From contig JAPUEH010000022.1 of assembly GCA_027492635.1 (NCBI GenBank), positions 1-45,174 of the forward strand: DNA of 45,174 nucleotides, given 5' to 3'. The translations under genes were made by a program, and so were the position numbers. Each line of letters starts with the position of its first letter. Position 1 is the first letter of the stretch. This document shows, in pieces, positions 1-7,853 of the stretch. Under the pieces are notes generated by a model that was not told where the DNA came from, made no database searches, and saw nothing but the letters and a program-made list of their open reading frames with translations. This DNA is from Candidatus Saccharimonadota bacterium (GTDB lineage Bacteria > Patescibacteriota > Saccharimonadia > Saccharimonadales > Saccharimonadaceae).

Positions 1-135
1 TAAGAGGATCATATTACCACAAACCCCCTGAAGACTATTTAGCTCGCGGTACGTTTGATAATCATCCTTCAGCCCCTGCCAAGAAGAGAAGCCAGTCCCG
101 CGCTGGCTCTTCTTCTTGGCGAAGATAATAGACAT
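1..135 (-). CDS. Possible 5' end of an unidentified ORF cut by the window edge
   Basis: On the minus strand an ATG at 133-135 opens 45 stop-free codons to the window edge, and the frame stays open back to 195. The product would start MSIIFAKKKSQRGTGFSSWQ. I recognise no family. There is no Shine-Dalgarno before the ATG and no -10 box at the usual distance. The frame also runs through a strong hairpin (78-120), and a plus-strand terminator-like hairpin follows at 271-308. A plus-strand structured RNA explains this stretch at least as well, so the ORF may be chance. Confidence 0.2.
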   Translation of the reverse strand, partial: MSIIFAKKKSQRGTGFSSWQGLKDDYQTYRELNSLQGVCGNMILL

Positions 136-308
136 CGAACCCAGCTTGATTGCTTTAGCAAGAAGTGAAGACCTAGGTTCGATAGCGAGGAGTAACTAGA
201 AAGAACTACCTCCTAGTTCTTTCTAGTGCGACGATGGTATATCTTAGTGTTCCTAGTACCCCCTGCCGATAAAAGTGGCGCACCATCAAGGATGTGCTTT
301 TATTTCTT
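78..308 (+). ncRNA. Hairpin-rich stretch, possible 3' part of a structured RNA
   Basis: Four inverted repeats follow each other. Arms 78-95/103-120 match over 18 nt with one G-U pair and one mismatch. Arms 134-141/176-183 match over 8 bp and enclose a small TTGC/GCAA hairpin. Arms 195-208/214-227 form 14 perfect bp around a 5-nt loop. The last hairpin, 271-301, has a T-rich tail and sits just before the promoter of the next gene, as a plus-strand terminator would. It matches no tRNA, tmRNA, RNase P or SRP signature that I know. The 5' part would lie outside the window. Function unknown. Confidence 0.3.
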
Positions 309-312
309 ATGC

Positions 313-341
313 TTGTTATATTATTCCTCCTGACGGATACT
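313..341 (+). promoter_or_regulatory. Promoter of the TrpF-like gene
   Basis: TTGTTA (313-318) and GATACT (336-341) are 17 nt apart. The -10 box ends 7 nt before the ATG at 349, so the transcript would begin at or next to the start codon. Confidence 0.45.
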
Positions 342-348
342 TAGGTAA

Positions 349-1185
349 ATGATTGAGCGATTAAAACAACCCTATGTTGGTGTAAGCGGTGTCGTGTCTC
401 CTGGGGTGCAGGCGATGTTAGAGGGTATTGCTGTAGAGTCTGGCTTGCACGAAAAGGGTCGGCTGTTAGCACTTGGCGTAAAGGCTGTTCATAAAACACA
501 GTTTCTTGATATCGAGAACAAATACGGCAAGGAGTGGTATCCAGTTGGCGAAGAAGCATTTACTCATGCCCTGCGTCATGACGATCTCAATACAAACACC
601 ATTGCTGTTGCTCAGGCGTATCTAGATATTGAGCACGTTGATAGCGAAGAGTATCGCGAGAAATTCTTAGAACGAATTGTTGAGCGGGGCCGACCGTGGC
701 TCCAGGCAATTCAGTTCGATATGCTTCCATGGCATATCAATCATGACACGCTACAGTTTCTCGAAAAAGTGAAGGAGCAAAATGTAGAAGTGTTCCTTCA
801 GGCACACAAGAACGCCATGGAGGAGCTTGGCCCAGATGGCGTTGTTCGTCGGTTGGGTCGCTATACTCATTTGATAGATTATCTATTGTTCGATTCTTCA
901 CACGGAACGGGACAACGATTAGACGCTTCGGCGTTACGTCCATTCGTCGCTGCGGCACATGATAAATTAGATCTATCTCAAACTGGCATTGCTCTTGCTG
1001 GCGGCCTACATGGAGCCGTCGTGCGAGAGGATTTGCCAGAACTAGTGGTGCAATTTCCCAATCTATCATGGGACGCCGAAGGACAGTTACATCCAACGAA
1101 CCAAGATGGCAAACGACCGCTAGATCTTGCAGTAACCGAAGATTACTTGCAGGCATCAGCAGAAATACTTACTGCACAACAATAG
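349..1185 (+). CDS. TrpF-like (phosphoribosylanthranilate isomerase-like) TIM-barrel protein
   Basis: A 278-residue protein with the strand-loop signatures of the TrpF branch of phosphate-binding TIM barrels. These are QAIQFDM near residue 120, LLFDSSHGTGQRLD near 180 (TrpF has DSxxGGTGxxFDW) and IALAGGLHG near 214 (TrpF has LAGGLxPxN). It is longer than classical TrpF (about 200-220 residues). No other trp gene lies in the window, so a role in tryptophan synthesis is doubtful and the substrate is unknown. The start fits a leaderless mRNA: a -10 box lies 7 nt upstream and there is no Shine-Dalgarno. Fold assignment is moderate; function is inferred. Confidence 0.5.
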   Translation: MIERLKQPYVGVSGVVSPGVQAMLEGIAVESGLHEKGRLLALGVKAVHKTQFLDIENKYGKEWYPVGEEAFTHALRHDDLNTNTIAVAQAYLDIEHVDSEEYREKFLERIVERGRPWLQAIQFDMLPWHINHDTLQFLEKVKEQNVEVFLQAHKNAMEELGPDGVVRRLGRYTHLIDYLLFDSSHGTGQRLDASALRPFVAAAHDKLDLSQTGIALAGGLHGAVVREDLPELVVQFPNLSWDAEGQLHPTNQDGKRPLDLAVTEDYLQASAEILTAQQ

Positions 1186-1243
1186 GTTTGATACTCATCC
1201 TTATGGTCTCTTTTGCTTTCTCTGTTGTCTGTTATTTTTATTG

Positions 1244-1249
1244 TATAAT
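1244..1249 (+). promoter_or_regulatory. -10 box of the UDG-like gene
   Basis: A perfect TATAAT ends 6 nt before the ATG at 1256. The alternative in-frame TTG at 1241 overlaps this box, so the ATG is the better start and the mRNA is probably leaderless. Confidence 0.6.
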
Positions 1250-1255
1250 CGAACC

Positions 1256-1903
1256 ATGACGGCCGAAGTGAATGGAGTGACGAAAGGACTTTCAAGGACA
1301 AAGTATGAGTCTATCCGCGATAGTGAATATAGTCCTCATGCTAGCTGGGCTATGTGGCGGCTCTCTGGTCCCGAAGAGAAAGCCAAGGCGCATATGGGAG
1401 ATATGAGCATCTTTGACGAGGATGCCGACCCTTTTGGGAGTCTTCATACGGACATTGTGTTCGTAGCATTAAACTCAGCCGACCGCGATATACAGCCAGT
1501 GCCCTTTAGCGCTTTTCACGATTCAAGCCCACGTGCAATGGATTATAAAATACGCTATGCTTTCAAAGATACTATTCTCTGGGGTGGCTACATTACGGAT
1601 TTTTTTCATGGCTTACGCGAAACAGACTCTGGAAAAGTTAAACAATTTCTTGCCGAGAACCCTGAATATATAGTAGGGTCAGTGGCCAGGTTTAAAAAGG
1701 AACTAGAATTTGTCGCGCCTGACGGTATGAAACCCATATTGGTAGCGCTCGGCTCGCAGGTGAAAGAACTCCTCGACCTCTATGCCCCGAGAGAATACAT
1801 TAGTCTTGCATTGCCGCACTACAGCTACTCAGTAATGACCAAAGAACGCTATCGCGAAAAAGCCTTAGAGCTAGCATCAGAAATTGAAATGCTGGTGCTG
1901 TGA
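1256..1903 (+). CDS. Uracil-DNA-glycosylase-superfamily-like protein
   Basis: 215 residues starting MTAEVNG. The middle and C-terminal parts resemble the UDG superfamily. IVFVALNSADRD near residue 65 sits where UDGs have their GxNPG-type active-site loop. FKDTILWGGYITDFF near 105 follows, then PILVALGSQVKELL near 165, and LPHYSYS near 188 resembles the HPSxxS DNA-intercalation motif. The key residues are not canonical, so activity on uracil cannot be claimed. A terminator follows at 1941-1967, so this is a single-gene unit. A UDG-like protein of unknown specificity is my best reading. Confidence 0.4.
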   Translation: MTAEVNGVTKGLSRTKYESIRDSEYSPHASWAMWRLSGPEEKAKAHMGDMSIFDEDADPFGSLHTDIVFVALNSADRDIQPVPFSAFHDSSPRAMDYKIRYAFKDTILWGGYITDFFHGLRETDSGKVKQFLAENPEYIVGSVARFKKELEFVAPDGMKPILVALGSQVKELLDLYAPREYISLALPHYSYSVMTKERYREKALELASEIEMLVL

Positions 1904-1940
1904 GTTTGATGATTGTCTTGTAAGCTTCTGCCCTGAAAAT

Positions 1941-1967
1941 CGTCAGACCTTTTCGTCTGGCGTTTTT
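1941..1967 (+). terminator. Intrinsic terminator after the UDG-like gene
   Basis: CGTCAGAC (1941-1948) pairs with GTCTGGCG (1955-1962) across a 6-nt loop with one G-U pair, followed by TTTTT. Confidence 0.8.
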
Positions 1968-2035
1968 CATTGATCGTACAAAAGCAATTGGGCAGAAGGG
2001 GCTTCGGGCTGGTCGCGCGTACTGCTAAAATCTGC

Positions 2036-2041
2036 TATACT
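2036..2041 (+). promoter_or_regulatory. -10 box of the P-loop kinase gene
   Basis: TATACT ends 6 nt before the ATG at 2048. It fixes that start and rejects the in-frame TTG at 1970. I see no clear -35. Confidence 0.55.
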
Positions 2042-2047
2042 ACAACT

Positions 2048-2668
2048 ATGAAATCGCTGAGTTTGACAACGCCGCATGTAATCTTCGTCATCGGCATGCC
2101 TGGAGTAGGTAAGACATATTTTGCTACTAAATTTTCAGAAACATTTGGAGCGCCCTTTGTTGAGGCGGACAAACTGCGTAGCATCGCTACTCTTGGGCAG
2201 CCAAATTTTAGCCAAGATGAACAGTCTATCGTAGATCAACTTGTTCTCCAGCAAGCACGTGAGCTATTTAAGGCCAAGCAGACTTTTATTATAGAGGGTA
2301 CTACAGAGGCGCGTATTGATCGCCAAAATATGAGCAAGCTCGCAAAAGCCAATGGCTACGAACCTATGTTTGTCTGGGTGCAGACGGACTCGGATACTGC
2401 TCGTTTGCGCGCAACCAAATCAGGACGCGTCAACAAAGACAAGGCGCTTATTTTGCCCGAAAGCCGCTACGAATATCTTGTAAAGCGCTTCACTGCGCCT
2501 ACGGCTATAGAAAATGCAGCTGTTATAAGTGGCAAGCATACCTACGCATCGCAAGCACGTGCAGTTCTCAAACGCTTAGCTGAGCCAAATCGTCCGGCAG
2601 ATGCCGTGCTACAGGTGCCTTCGCGCGAGACTTTGGGGCGCAAAGGTAACTCGATTAAAATATCTTAG
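2048..2668 (+). CDS. P-loop kinase/ATPase (AAA_33-like)
   Basis: 206 residues. A Walker A motif, GMPGVGKT (residues 16-23), follows a hydrophobic strand (HVIFVI). TFIIEGTT near residue 85 fits the strand and charged turn expected of the small-kinase fold (AAA_33, zeta-toxin-like, polynucleotide-kinase-like). An Arg/Lys-rich lid-like segment, RLRATKSGRVNKDK, lies near 120. The C-terminal 40 residues are basic and low in complexity. The substrate is unknown. The next gene (2678) begins 9 nt after the stop, so the two are probably co-transcribed. It could act on a small molecule, RNA ends or a protein. Confidence 0.6.
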   Translation: MKSLSLTTPHVIFVIGMPGVGKTYFATKFSETFGAPFVEADKLRSIATLGQPNFSQDEQSIVDQLVLQQARELFKAKQTFIIEGTTEARIDRQNMSKLAKANGYEPMFVWVQTDSDTARLRATKSGRVNKDKALILPESRYEYLVKRFTAPTAIENAAVISGKHTYASQARAVLKRLAEPNRPADAVLQVPSRETLGRKGNSIKIS

Positions 2669-2677
2669 TACACAACT

Positions 2678-3367
2678 ATGGCGACACTGACGGATGGCGA
2701 ATTTGGCGAAATAGTCGTGCGAAAAGTTGCCACTAGTCGCCACATTCGACTTAGTGTAGCTCCGGATGGCCGACTGCGGGCATCTATGCCGAGCATTGCG
2801 AGTATGAGCTCGTTGAAAAAGATGATACAAAAGTCGCGCGAGCAAATCCGTGCAATGCTTGAAGAGCACGCACCGGATACGATTTACGAGGATGGCACTA
2901 GGGTGGGCAAAAGCCACACTGTACTTGTAACACACGGCGCCAAAACAAAAGTATCACGGCAAAAGCTGAAGCTTTGCGTGACACTTGCGTCTGGTCGACA
3001 AATAGATGAGTCTGACATTCAAGCGCTCATACGCAAAGAAGTACGCGCTGCACTGCGTGTCGAGGCAAAGCATTATTTGCCTCGGCGTCTTGCAGTACTT
3101 GCGGATCGACTCGACTGCCAATACGAAAAAGTGCGCTTTTCGCACGCAAGCTCGCGCTGGGGGAGCTGCAGTAGCTCTGGTACAATCAGTCTCAATATCG
3201 CGCTTATGCAGCTGCCATTTGAACTGATTGACTATGTGCTGATGCATGAACTTTCGCATACCAAGCAAATGAATCACAGCGCCGCTTTTTGGGAATTGGT
3301 TGCTGCCGCAGACTCCGAATATCTTGCGCATCGTAGGCAACTTAAAAAATTTCATCCAACTATTTGA
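2678..3367 (+). CDS. YgjP/DUF45-type zinc metallopeptidase-like protein
   Basis: 229 residues. The signature of the family is present: WGSCSSSGTISLN near residue 165, then LMHELSHTKQMNHSAAFW near 187. The HELSH sequence gives the HExxH zinc motif, and the downstream NHSxxFW segment supplies the third His. The N-terminal half is a beta-rich, basic region, as in YgjP homologues. The family is widespread, but its substrate is poorly known. It is probably co-transcribed with the upstream P-loop kinase; no Shine-Dalgarno is evident. Confidence 0.8.
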   Translation: MATLTDGEFGEIVVRKVATSRHIRLSVAPDGRLRASMPSIASMSSLKKMIQKSREQIRAMLEEHAPDTIYEDGTRVGKSHTVLVTHGAKTKVSRQKLKLCVTLASGRQIDESDIQALIRKEVRAALRVEAKHYLPRRLAVLADRLDCQYEKVRFSHASSRWGSCSSSGTISLNIALMQLPFELIDYVLMHELSHTKQMNHSAAFWELVAAADSEYLAHRRQLKKFHPTI

Positions 3368-3393
3368 AACGCTTATGCTAAGTAGGGTATACT
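3364..3393 (+). promoter_or_regulatory. Promoter of the PAS histidine kinase gene
   Basis: TTGAAA (3364-3369), an 18-nt spacer and TATACT (3388-3393). The -10 box ends 10 nt before the ATG at 3404, and there is no Shine-Dalgarno. Confidence 0.6.
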
Positions 3394-3403
3394 AGAGACA
3401 CTT

Positions 3404-5050
3404 ATGCAGCGGAGAAAATCAACTAAACGCAGTCTCAAAACTGGAAAGTGGATGAGAATTGCTTGTGTTGTCTTCGCCACGCTGTTTATCCTGCAGGGTT
3501 ATTTGGTCAAGATTGGCACATTGCCGCAGACACATTATATGGGCGACGGAATCTTTCTGAGCTTGACGATGATTGCCATTACTCTGACCATCTATGCGCT
3601 TACTGACTCTCGCGTGGCAATTTCAAAGCCTATGGAGATGGCTCGGGCGATTGGCATAGAGCTGGTAGCTATCGGCTTCATTATCACTTCAACTGGTTTT
3701 GGGTCGCTGCTGAGCCTTGCGTTGATATTGGTGCTTTATGAGATGTATGCAATTTATAAACTACGAGGACTATATGCAGGAGTTATTCTCCTCGCGCTTG
3801 CTGTCGCCTACGACATCAATCGATCTGTCCAGTTAGGACTGCCAAATATTGCGGACACACTGATGGTGGTATTGGCGCTAGCGGCTATCGTGATTACGGG
3901 CGCAGCTATCCTGCGTATCCAGAACGTGCGACAGGAAACCTTGGAGAAAAGTCGCGCACAGGCAGACTTGGAGCGTTATCGAGTCTCCACGCTGATGAAC
4001 AATTTGGCACAAGGTGTGCTCAGTATAGATAGCAAAGGTGTCGTGCGCATGTACAATGCAGCCGCGCTTAACATACTCGATACCAACGGCTCGCTTAATG
4101 GTCATCATATCGATGAGGTATTTAAAGTGAGAGATGAACGTGGAAAACGACTTCATCTATTTGCTCTTATGAAAAATATTCAGCATACAGAAATCCATGA
4201 CGATTTGTACTATCATTATGCCGATGATATTGCGCGGATAGAAGTTTCTATCACGCCAATACGAGTCGGCAAGCGCCACACTCGTCTCGATATCGACCAA
4301 GGATTCATTCTATTGCTACGCGATATTACAAAGCAAAAAAATCTCGACGAAGAGCGCGATGAATTTATCAGTGTTGTGAGCCACGAGCTTCGTACGCCGC
4401 TCACCATCGCTGAAGGTACACTTAGCAACATTGAAGCACTTTATCAAAAAGGAATAAGCGCACCAGATCGTATTCAACCAGCACTCAATGCAGCGCACGA
4501 TCAAATCATTTTTTTGTCGAAAATGGTCAACGACCTGAGCACATTGTCTCGTGCGGAGCGTGGTATTGCCGATGAGACAGAAATAGTAAACGTCAAAGAA
4601 CTACTCCATGCCCTCTATGCGGAGCATATGCCAGGAGCGCAAGCTGCCGGCCTCACGCTCGATCTTGATGTGGTGCACAATATCGGCAATGTTCGTGTCA
4701 GTCGACTGTATCTCACCGAGTTGCTTCAAAATCTCATCACTAACGCCATCAAATACACCAAAGATGGAAGTGTAAAACTCACGGCGACACGTAAAAAAAA
4801 TACTGTTACGCTCGGAGTGGCGGATACGGGTATTGGTATCAGTAAAGCAGATAAAGCACGTATCTTCGATAAGTTTTATCGCAGCGAGGATTATCGTACG
4901 CGCGAAACACGCGGTACTGGCCTTGGGCTATATGTATCAATGAAGTTGGCTGCAAAGTTAGGTACGGCCATAGCACTTAAAAGCCGTCTCAATCATGGAT
5001 CTACCTTTAGTATTGATTTAAAGATTACCGATGAGCCCCAGGAGTCGTAA
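3404..5050 (+). CDS. Membrane PAS-domain sensor histidine kinase
   Basis: 548 residues. The N-terminal 170 residues hold about five to six hydrophobic segments. A coiled linker and a PAS-like domain (about 190-305) follow. HisKA carries VSHELRTPL with the phospho-acceptor His near residue 327. The HATPase domain has LLQNLITNAIKY (N box), VADTGIGIS (G1), FDKFYR (F box) and GTGLGL (G2), all intact. No response-regulator gene is adjacent, so the kinase is an orphan within this window. Its 3' end overlaps the convergent glycosyltransferase gene by 26 bp. The signal sensed is unknown; a membrane-embedded sensor is inferred. Confidence 0.9.
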   Translation: MQRRKSTKRSLKTGKWMRIACVVFATLFILQGYLVKIGTLPQTHYMGDGIFLSLTMIAITLTIYALTDSRVAISKPMEMARAIGIELVAIGFIITSTGFGSLLSLALILVLYEMYAIYKLRGLYAGVILLALAVAYDINRSVQLGLPNIADTLMVVLALAAIVITGAAILRIQNVRQETLEKSRAQADLERYRVSTLMNNLAQGVLSIDSKGVVRMYNAAALNILDTNGSLNGHHIDEVFKVRDERGKRLHLFALMKNIQHTEIHDDLYYHYADDIARIEVSITPIRVGKRHTRLDIDQGFILLLRDITKQKNLDEERDEFISVVSHELRTPLTIAEGTLSNIEALYQKGISAPDRIQPALNAAHDQIIFLSKMVNDLSTLSRAERGIADETEIVNVKELLHALYAEHMPGAQAAGLTLDLDVVHNIGNVRVSRLYLTELLQNLITNAIKYTKDGSVKLTATRKKNTVTLGVADTGIGISKADKARIFDKFYRSEDYRTRETRGTGLGLYVSMKLAAKLGTAIALKSRLNHGSTFSIDLKITDEPQES

Positions 5051-6149
5051 TAGGGCGACCCTTCCAAGTGATGCGTTTCATTTTGTAACCCAAGGCACTA
5101 CCTAGCGTTAGTCCTGTGTCGAGGATAAGGAGCAGTGGCCAAAGCCATGCCCCAAGGATTGCTCCACGCTCCCACGTAAACCGCAAATACTGATAGTAGC
5201 ACCCAAATCCCATGATATATACTGCAGCGGCTAGGATAGCGAAATGGCGAGACGCTGTCACAAGAACCAACGGGCACACTACGATGGCTGCCATGAGGAA
5301 AGCTACTGCGAGTGTACGCACAACTGAATAGTTTAGCTGCGGAAAGCGAAGCCTCATGATAGTTTCTATCTGCGAGCTCATTTTTTTCTCATACTGCACT
5401 CCGAGCAGCTGCTTACTTGTAAGGAAACGGTAGCTGTTTGAGACGGCATAGCATTCTGCAATCGTTACCTCTGGCTCGATATCAAGCCTCAGGGCTTCGA
5501 AGTTATTGAAATCCTGAAGCAGCTGTTTTCTACGGACCATCCATGCGTTGCTCGCTGCGATAGGGCGATGTTTGCTATGAAATAACATTGCCCAAAAATA
5601 TCTGAGCGGCGCCAAGATGACACTTGGCCTCCAGAAGTCGCCACGGATAGGCAACACCGATACCATATTGGCTTGAGATAGCTCTGAATAGCTGACAAGC
5701 TGACTTATCGAAGAAGGCGCAAGCGTCGTGTCGACATCAAGAAAAAGTATATAGGTACCGCTTGCTTCGCTGGCAAGTCGTTGCAGCGCATAGTTTTTGC
5801 CTAGCCAGCCAGTTGGCGGAGTGCTTCCCTCTATGAATCGCACACCGTCTTTGGCAAATGCACGAATAAGCTGAGAAGTATTATCGACCGACGCGTCATC
5901 CAAAACGAGTATTTCAAGTTTTTTGTATCGACTTTGGAGTATCGACTCCAGGCACCGCGTCATCGCATGGCGTTCATTACGTGCAGGTATACAAACAGTG
6001 ACGCTTGGCAGGTCGTGCAGCAGAGCAGGGGCGCTGATGAGTGCGCGCTTATGAAAAAGAGCGAGTAGGCGACGTAAACGCCAACAAGCAGCTGTTTCCG
6101 CTACAAAAACTGCAGTACCATAGAGCAAGAGTGATATCTGTACGAGCAT
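5025..6149 (-). CDS. Family 2 glycosyltransferase, membrane-anchored
   Basis: 374 residues. An N-terminal membrane segment is followed by a GT-A domain: VTVCIPARNE near residue 50, LVLDDASVDNT near 80, and the metal-binding DVDTT near 135. Three or four hydrophobic segments close the C-terminus. The layout resembles CrtQ/hydroxychlorobactene-type or lipid glycosyltransferases. The start at 6149 is chosen because TACAAT lies 6 nt upstream and the next residues (MLVQISLLLYG) begin the anchor. ATG 6155 is the alternative. It probably glycosylates an envelope lipid or polymer on the cytoplasmic face; acceptor and sugar are unknown. Confidence 0.8.
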   Translation of the reverse strand: MLVQISLLLYGTAVFVAETAACWRLRRLLALFHKRALISAPALLHDLPSVTVCIPARNERHAMTRCLESILQSRYKKLEILVLDDASVDNTSQLIRAFAKDGVRFIEGSTPPTGWLGKNYALQRLASEASGTYILFLDVDTTLAPSSISQLVSYSELSQANMVSVLPIRGDFWRPSVILAPLRYFWAMLFHSKHRPIAASNAWMVRRKQLLQDFNNFEALRLDIEPEVTIAECYAVSNSYRFLTSKQLLGVQYEKKMSSQIETIMRLRFPQLNYSVVRTLAVAFLMAAIVVCPLVLVTASRHFAILAAAVYIMGFGCYYQYLRFTWERGAILGAWLWPLLLILDTGLTLGSALGYKMKRITWKGRPITTPGAHR

Positions 6150-6155
6150 AAGCAT

Positions 6156-6161
6156 ATTGTA
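6156..6161 (-). promoter_or_regulatory. -10 box of the glycosyltransferase gene
   Basis: TACAAT on the minus strand ends 6 nt before the ATG at 6149, the same spacing as at many other genes in this window. Confidence 0.45.
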
Positions 6162-6192
6162 CCATGGCTTGACAGAGAGGGCGGTGAAAGGG

Positions 6193-6198
6193 TATACT
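6193..6198 (+). promoter_or_regulatory. -10 box of secE-nusG
   Basis: TATACT, with transcription expected near 6205, gives a leader of about 40 nt that begins with the hairpin at 6209-6230. Confidence 0.5.
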
Positions 6199-6208
6199 TC
6201 TACTTGAC

Positions 6209-6230
6209 AGTCTGCATAGGCAGACTTTTT
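6209..6230 (+). terminator. Hairpin with U-tract in the secE leader
   Basis: AGTCTGC (6209-6215) and GCAGACT (6220-6226) pair perfectly around ATAG and run into TTTTT. The hairpin lies between the -10 box and the secE Shine-Dalgarno (GGGAGA), and the upstream gene is divergent. It therefore cannot end another plus-strand gene and may attenuate secE-nusG. Confidence 0.55.
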
Positions 6231-6246
6231 AAATTGGGAGAAACAA

Positions 6247-6588
6247 GTGGCGGATAAGAAAAAGGCATCTTCGGCAAAAGTAACTACTCGCGTGGTTGCT
6301 GCGACTGACGAAACCAAAAAGCCAAAGCAGGCAGCCAAAAAAACTGCAACGAAGCAACCGACAAAAGAAACAAAAAAGAAAATTACAAAAAAAGCAGCAG
6401 GCAAAAAGCCGCGCGACAACTATTTTGTAGGTGCATGGCGCGAACTGAAGCAAGTACGCTGGCCAGATCGCAAAGCAACATGGGGGCTTACGATGGGCGT
6501 TATCCTCTACTCAATCTTCTTTTTTGTGCTGGTTATCGCACTTGACGCAGTTTTTAAATATTTATTTGATCTTTTGGTGAAAGGTTAG
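6247..6588 (+). CDS. secE: Preprotein translocase subunit SecE
   Basis: 113 residues from GTG, 5 nt after GGGAGA. The first 55 residues are a Lys/Ala/Thr-rich hydrophilic extension not found in minimal SecE. The conserved core follows: an amphipathic helix (WRELKQVRWPDRKATW, residues about 64-79) and one transmembrane helix (LTMGVILYSIFFFVLVIAL). SecE clamps SecY in the SecYEG export channel of the cytoplasmic membrane. It precedes nusG by 12 nt in the classical secE-nusG order. The basic tail could contact the ribosome or nucleic acid, but that is speculation. Confidence 0.93.
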   Translation: MADKKKASSAKVTTRVVAATDETKKPKQAAKKTATKQPTKETKKKITKKAAGKKPRDNYFVGAWRELKQVRWPDRKATWGLTMGVILYSIFFFVLVIALDAVFKYLFDLLVKG

Positions 6589-6600
6589 GAATTAGTTACA

Positions 6601-7146
6601 ATGACACGAAAACGATATGACTCTAGTAAGCAATGGTACGCTATTCATACTTATAGCGGCTACGAAGACAAAGTAACGGATAGTATACGTCAACGTATCA
6701 ACGCCGTTGATATGGCCGATAAGATTTTTGACGTGATGGTGCCAAAAGAAAAACAGATTGAAATCAAGAATGGCAAACGCAAGGTCGTTGATCGCAAAAT
6801 TTTTCAAGGCTATGTGCTAGTAGAGATGAAGCTAACCGAGGAGACGTGGTATATCGTGCGTAATACTCCTGGTGTGACAGGTTTTGTGGGAAGCGGCACG
6901 GACCCAACTCCTGTATCGGAAGTAGAAATCCGCAAAATCAAGAAGCGCATGGGTGTTGAAGAGCCAAAACATCAGATTGACTTTACTGAGGGTGAGGTTG
7001 TGTCTATCACCGACGGCCCTTTCAAAGGCTTTGATGGCGCCATTAGCGAAATTGATACGCAAAAGGGCAAACTCAAGGTGATGGTAAGCATGTTTGGTCG
7101 TGACACTCCGGTTGAGCTTGACGCACTACAGGTCAAAAAAGTCTAA
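6601..7146 (+). CDS. nusG: Transcription termination/antitermination factor NusG
   Basis: 181 residues, the usual length. The NGN domain (QWYAIHTYSGYEDKV onward, about 10-110) includes NTPGVTGFVG. A linker leads to a C-terminal KOW domain (EGEVVSITDGPFKGFDGAI). NusG binds the RNA polymerase clamp and couples transcription to Rho or to ribosomal S10. It is co-transcribed with secE. The start ATG has only a weak GGA upstream, consistent with translational coupling. Note that rplK is not the next gene: a minus-strand membrane protein lies between. Confidence 0.96.
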   Translation: MTRKRYDSSKQWYAIHTYSGYEDKVTDSIRQRINAVDMADKIFDVMVPKEKQIEIKNGKRKVVDRKIFQGYVLVEMKLTEETWYIVRNTPGVTGFVGSGTDPTPVSEVEIRKIKKRMGVEEPKHQIDFTEGEVVSITDGPFKGFDGAISEIDTQKGKLKVMVSMFGRDTPVELDALQVKKV

Positions 7147-7175
7147 CATTGATTTTTCGGCAAGGTTGCCAAAAG

Positions 7176-7739
7176 TTAAAAAACGCTGTGCTGTGGAACT
7201 TTCCAGAGCGCAGCAAGTTTATACTGGACGAAAAACAAGCAGGCAGCTGTTAGGCATGCACCACTCGCAATAAAAAATGGTAGGTTTTGTGTTGCCGCAG
7301 CACCAGGGTGATATAGCGCAATGATGACAATAACAAAGAGGCATGCTGTGTGAATTTGTTTGACTCGATGTTGTGTCGAAAGCGTCGGAGGTAGATTTGT
7401 CTGGCTAATAAGCCACCGTGTGCCATGCCCGCAAAATAGTCCTATAAAATAGGGTAGCACGATGACAAATCCTATCGTAGAAATAGCCGCAACTAGTGCG
7501 ATCACTCCAGAGACGACACCTGGCACTGTAGCCACTGGAGTGGATCCGTCGGTGGCTATCGTAGTTACTGGAGTATCATACAGCAATACGCCGTCTGACA
7601 CGACATACTGCAGCCCGCCCCAACACACCAGGAGGATTGTCAGCATCCATGTGACAAGGAGAGCGTAGTAGCCCATGCCGCCAATGTAGTTTAGTACAAT
7701 GTGGGCGCGTGGCGGAAGGGGTAGCTGCAAAATGCTCAT
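7176..7739 (-). CDS. Four-helix membrane protein of unknown function
   Basis: 187 residues beginning MSILQLPLPPRA. Four hydrophobic segments are visible: about 27-45, 75-100, 130-145 and 150-170. A short extracytoplasmic Thr/Val-rich loop lies after the first. I recognise no family motif. The start is set by TATACT exactly 6 nt upstream, with TTGCAA a further 18 nt away; the longer in-frame start at 7775 is rejected because it overlaps this promoter. The gene separates nusG from rplK and shares a -35 hexamer with the rplK promoter. Pilin-like or envelope roles cannot be judged from sequence. Confidence 0.65.
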   Translation of the reverse strand: MSILQLPLPPRAHIVLNYIGGMGYYALLVTWMLTILLVCWGGLQYVVSDGVLLYDTPVTTIATDGSTPVATVPGVVSGVIALVAAISTIGFVIVLPYFIGLFCGHGTRWLISQTNLPPTLSTQHRVKQIHTACLFVIVIIALYHPGAAATQNLPFFIASGACLTAACLFFVQYKLAALWKVPQHSVF

Positions 7740-7745
7740 GCATCC

Positions 7746-7798
7746 AGTATACCCGTAACCGCTGAGCGCTTGCAAGAATGTGTTTTTTTTGGTATTAT
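7746..7798. promoter_or_regulatory. Divergent promoter pair sharing one palindromic -35 hexamer
   Basis: TTGCAA at 7770-7775 reads the same on both strands. Plus strand: 17 nt to TATTAT (7793-7798), driving rplK. Minus strand: 18 nt to TATACT (7751-7746), driving the membrane protein. The two promoters appear to share the hexamer. Confidence 0.55.
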
Positions 7799-7853
7799 CA
7801 TATGGTTACGCACTCTGGTTTTACTAGAGTAAAAAGAAGGAATAATAATCACT

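Noticed and set aside
78-120. attC-like integron site
   Set aside because: The long palindrome lacks the R''/R' core boxes and there is no integrase or cassette series.
349-1185. A true tryptophan-pathway trpF
   Set aside because: Only the barrel loops match, the protein is longer than TrpF and no other trp gene is present.
1970-2047. N-terminal extension of the P-loop kinase from TTG 1970
   Set aside because: It would contain the TATACT -10 box and a terminator tail; ATG 2048 begins the conserved fold.
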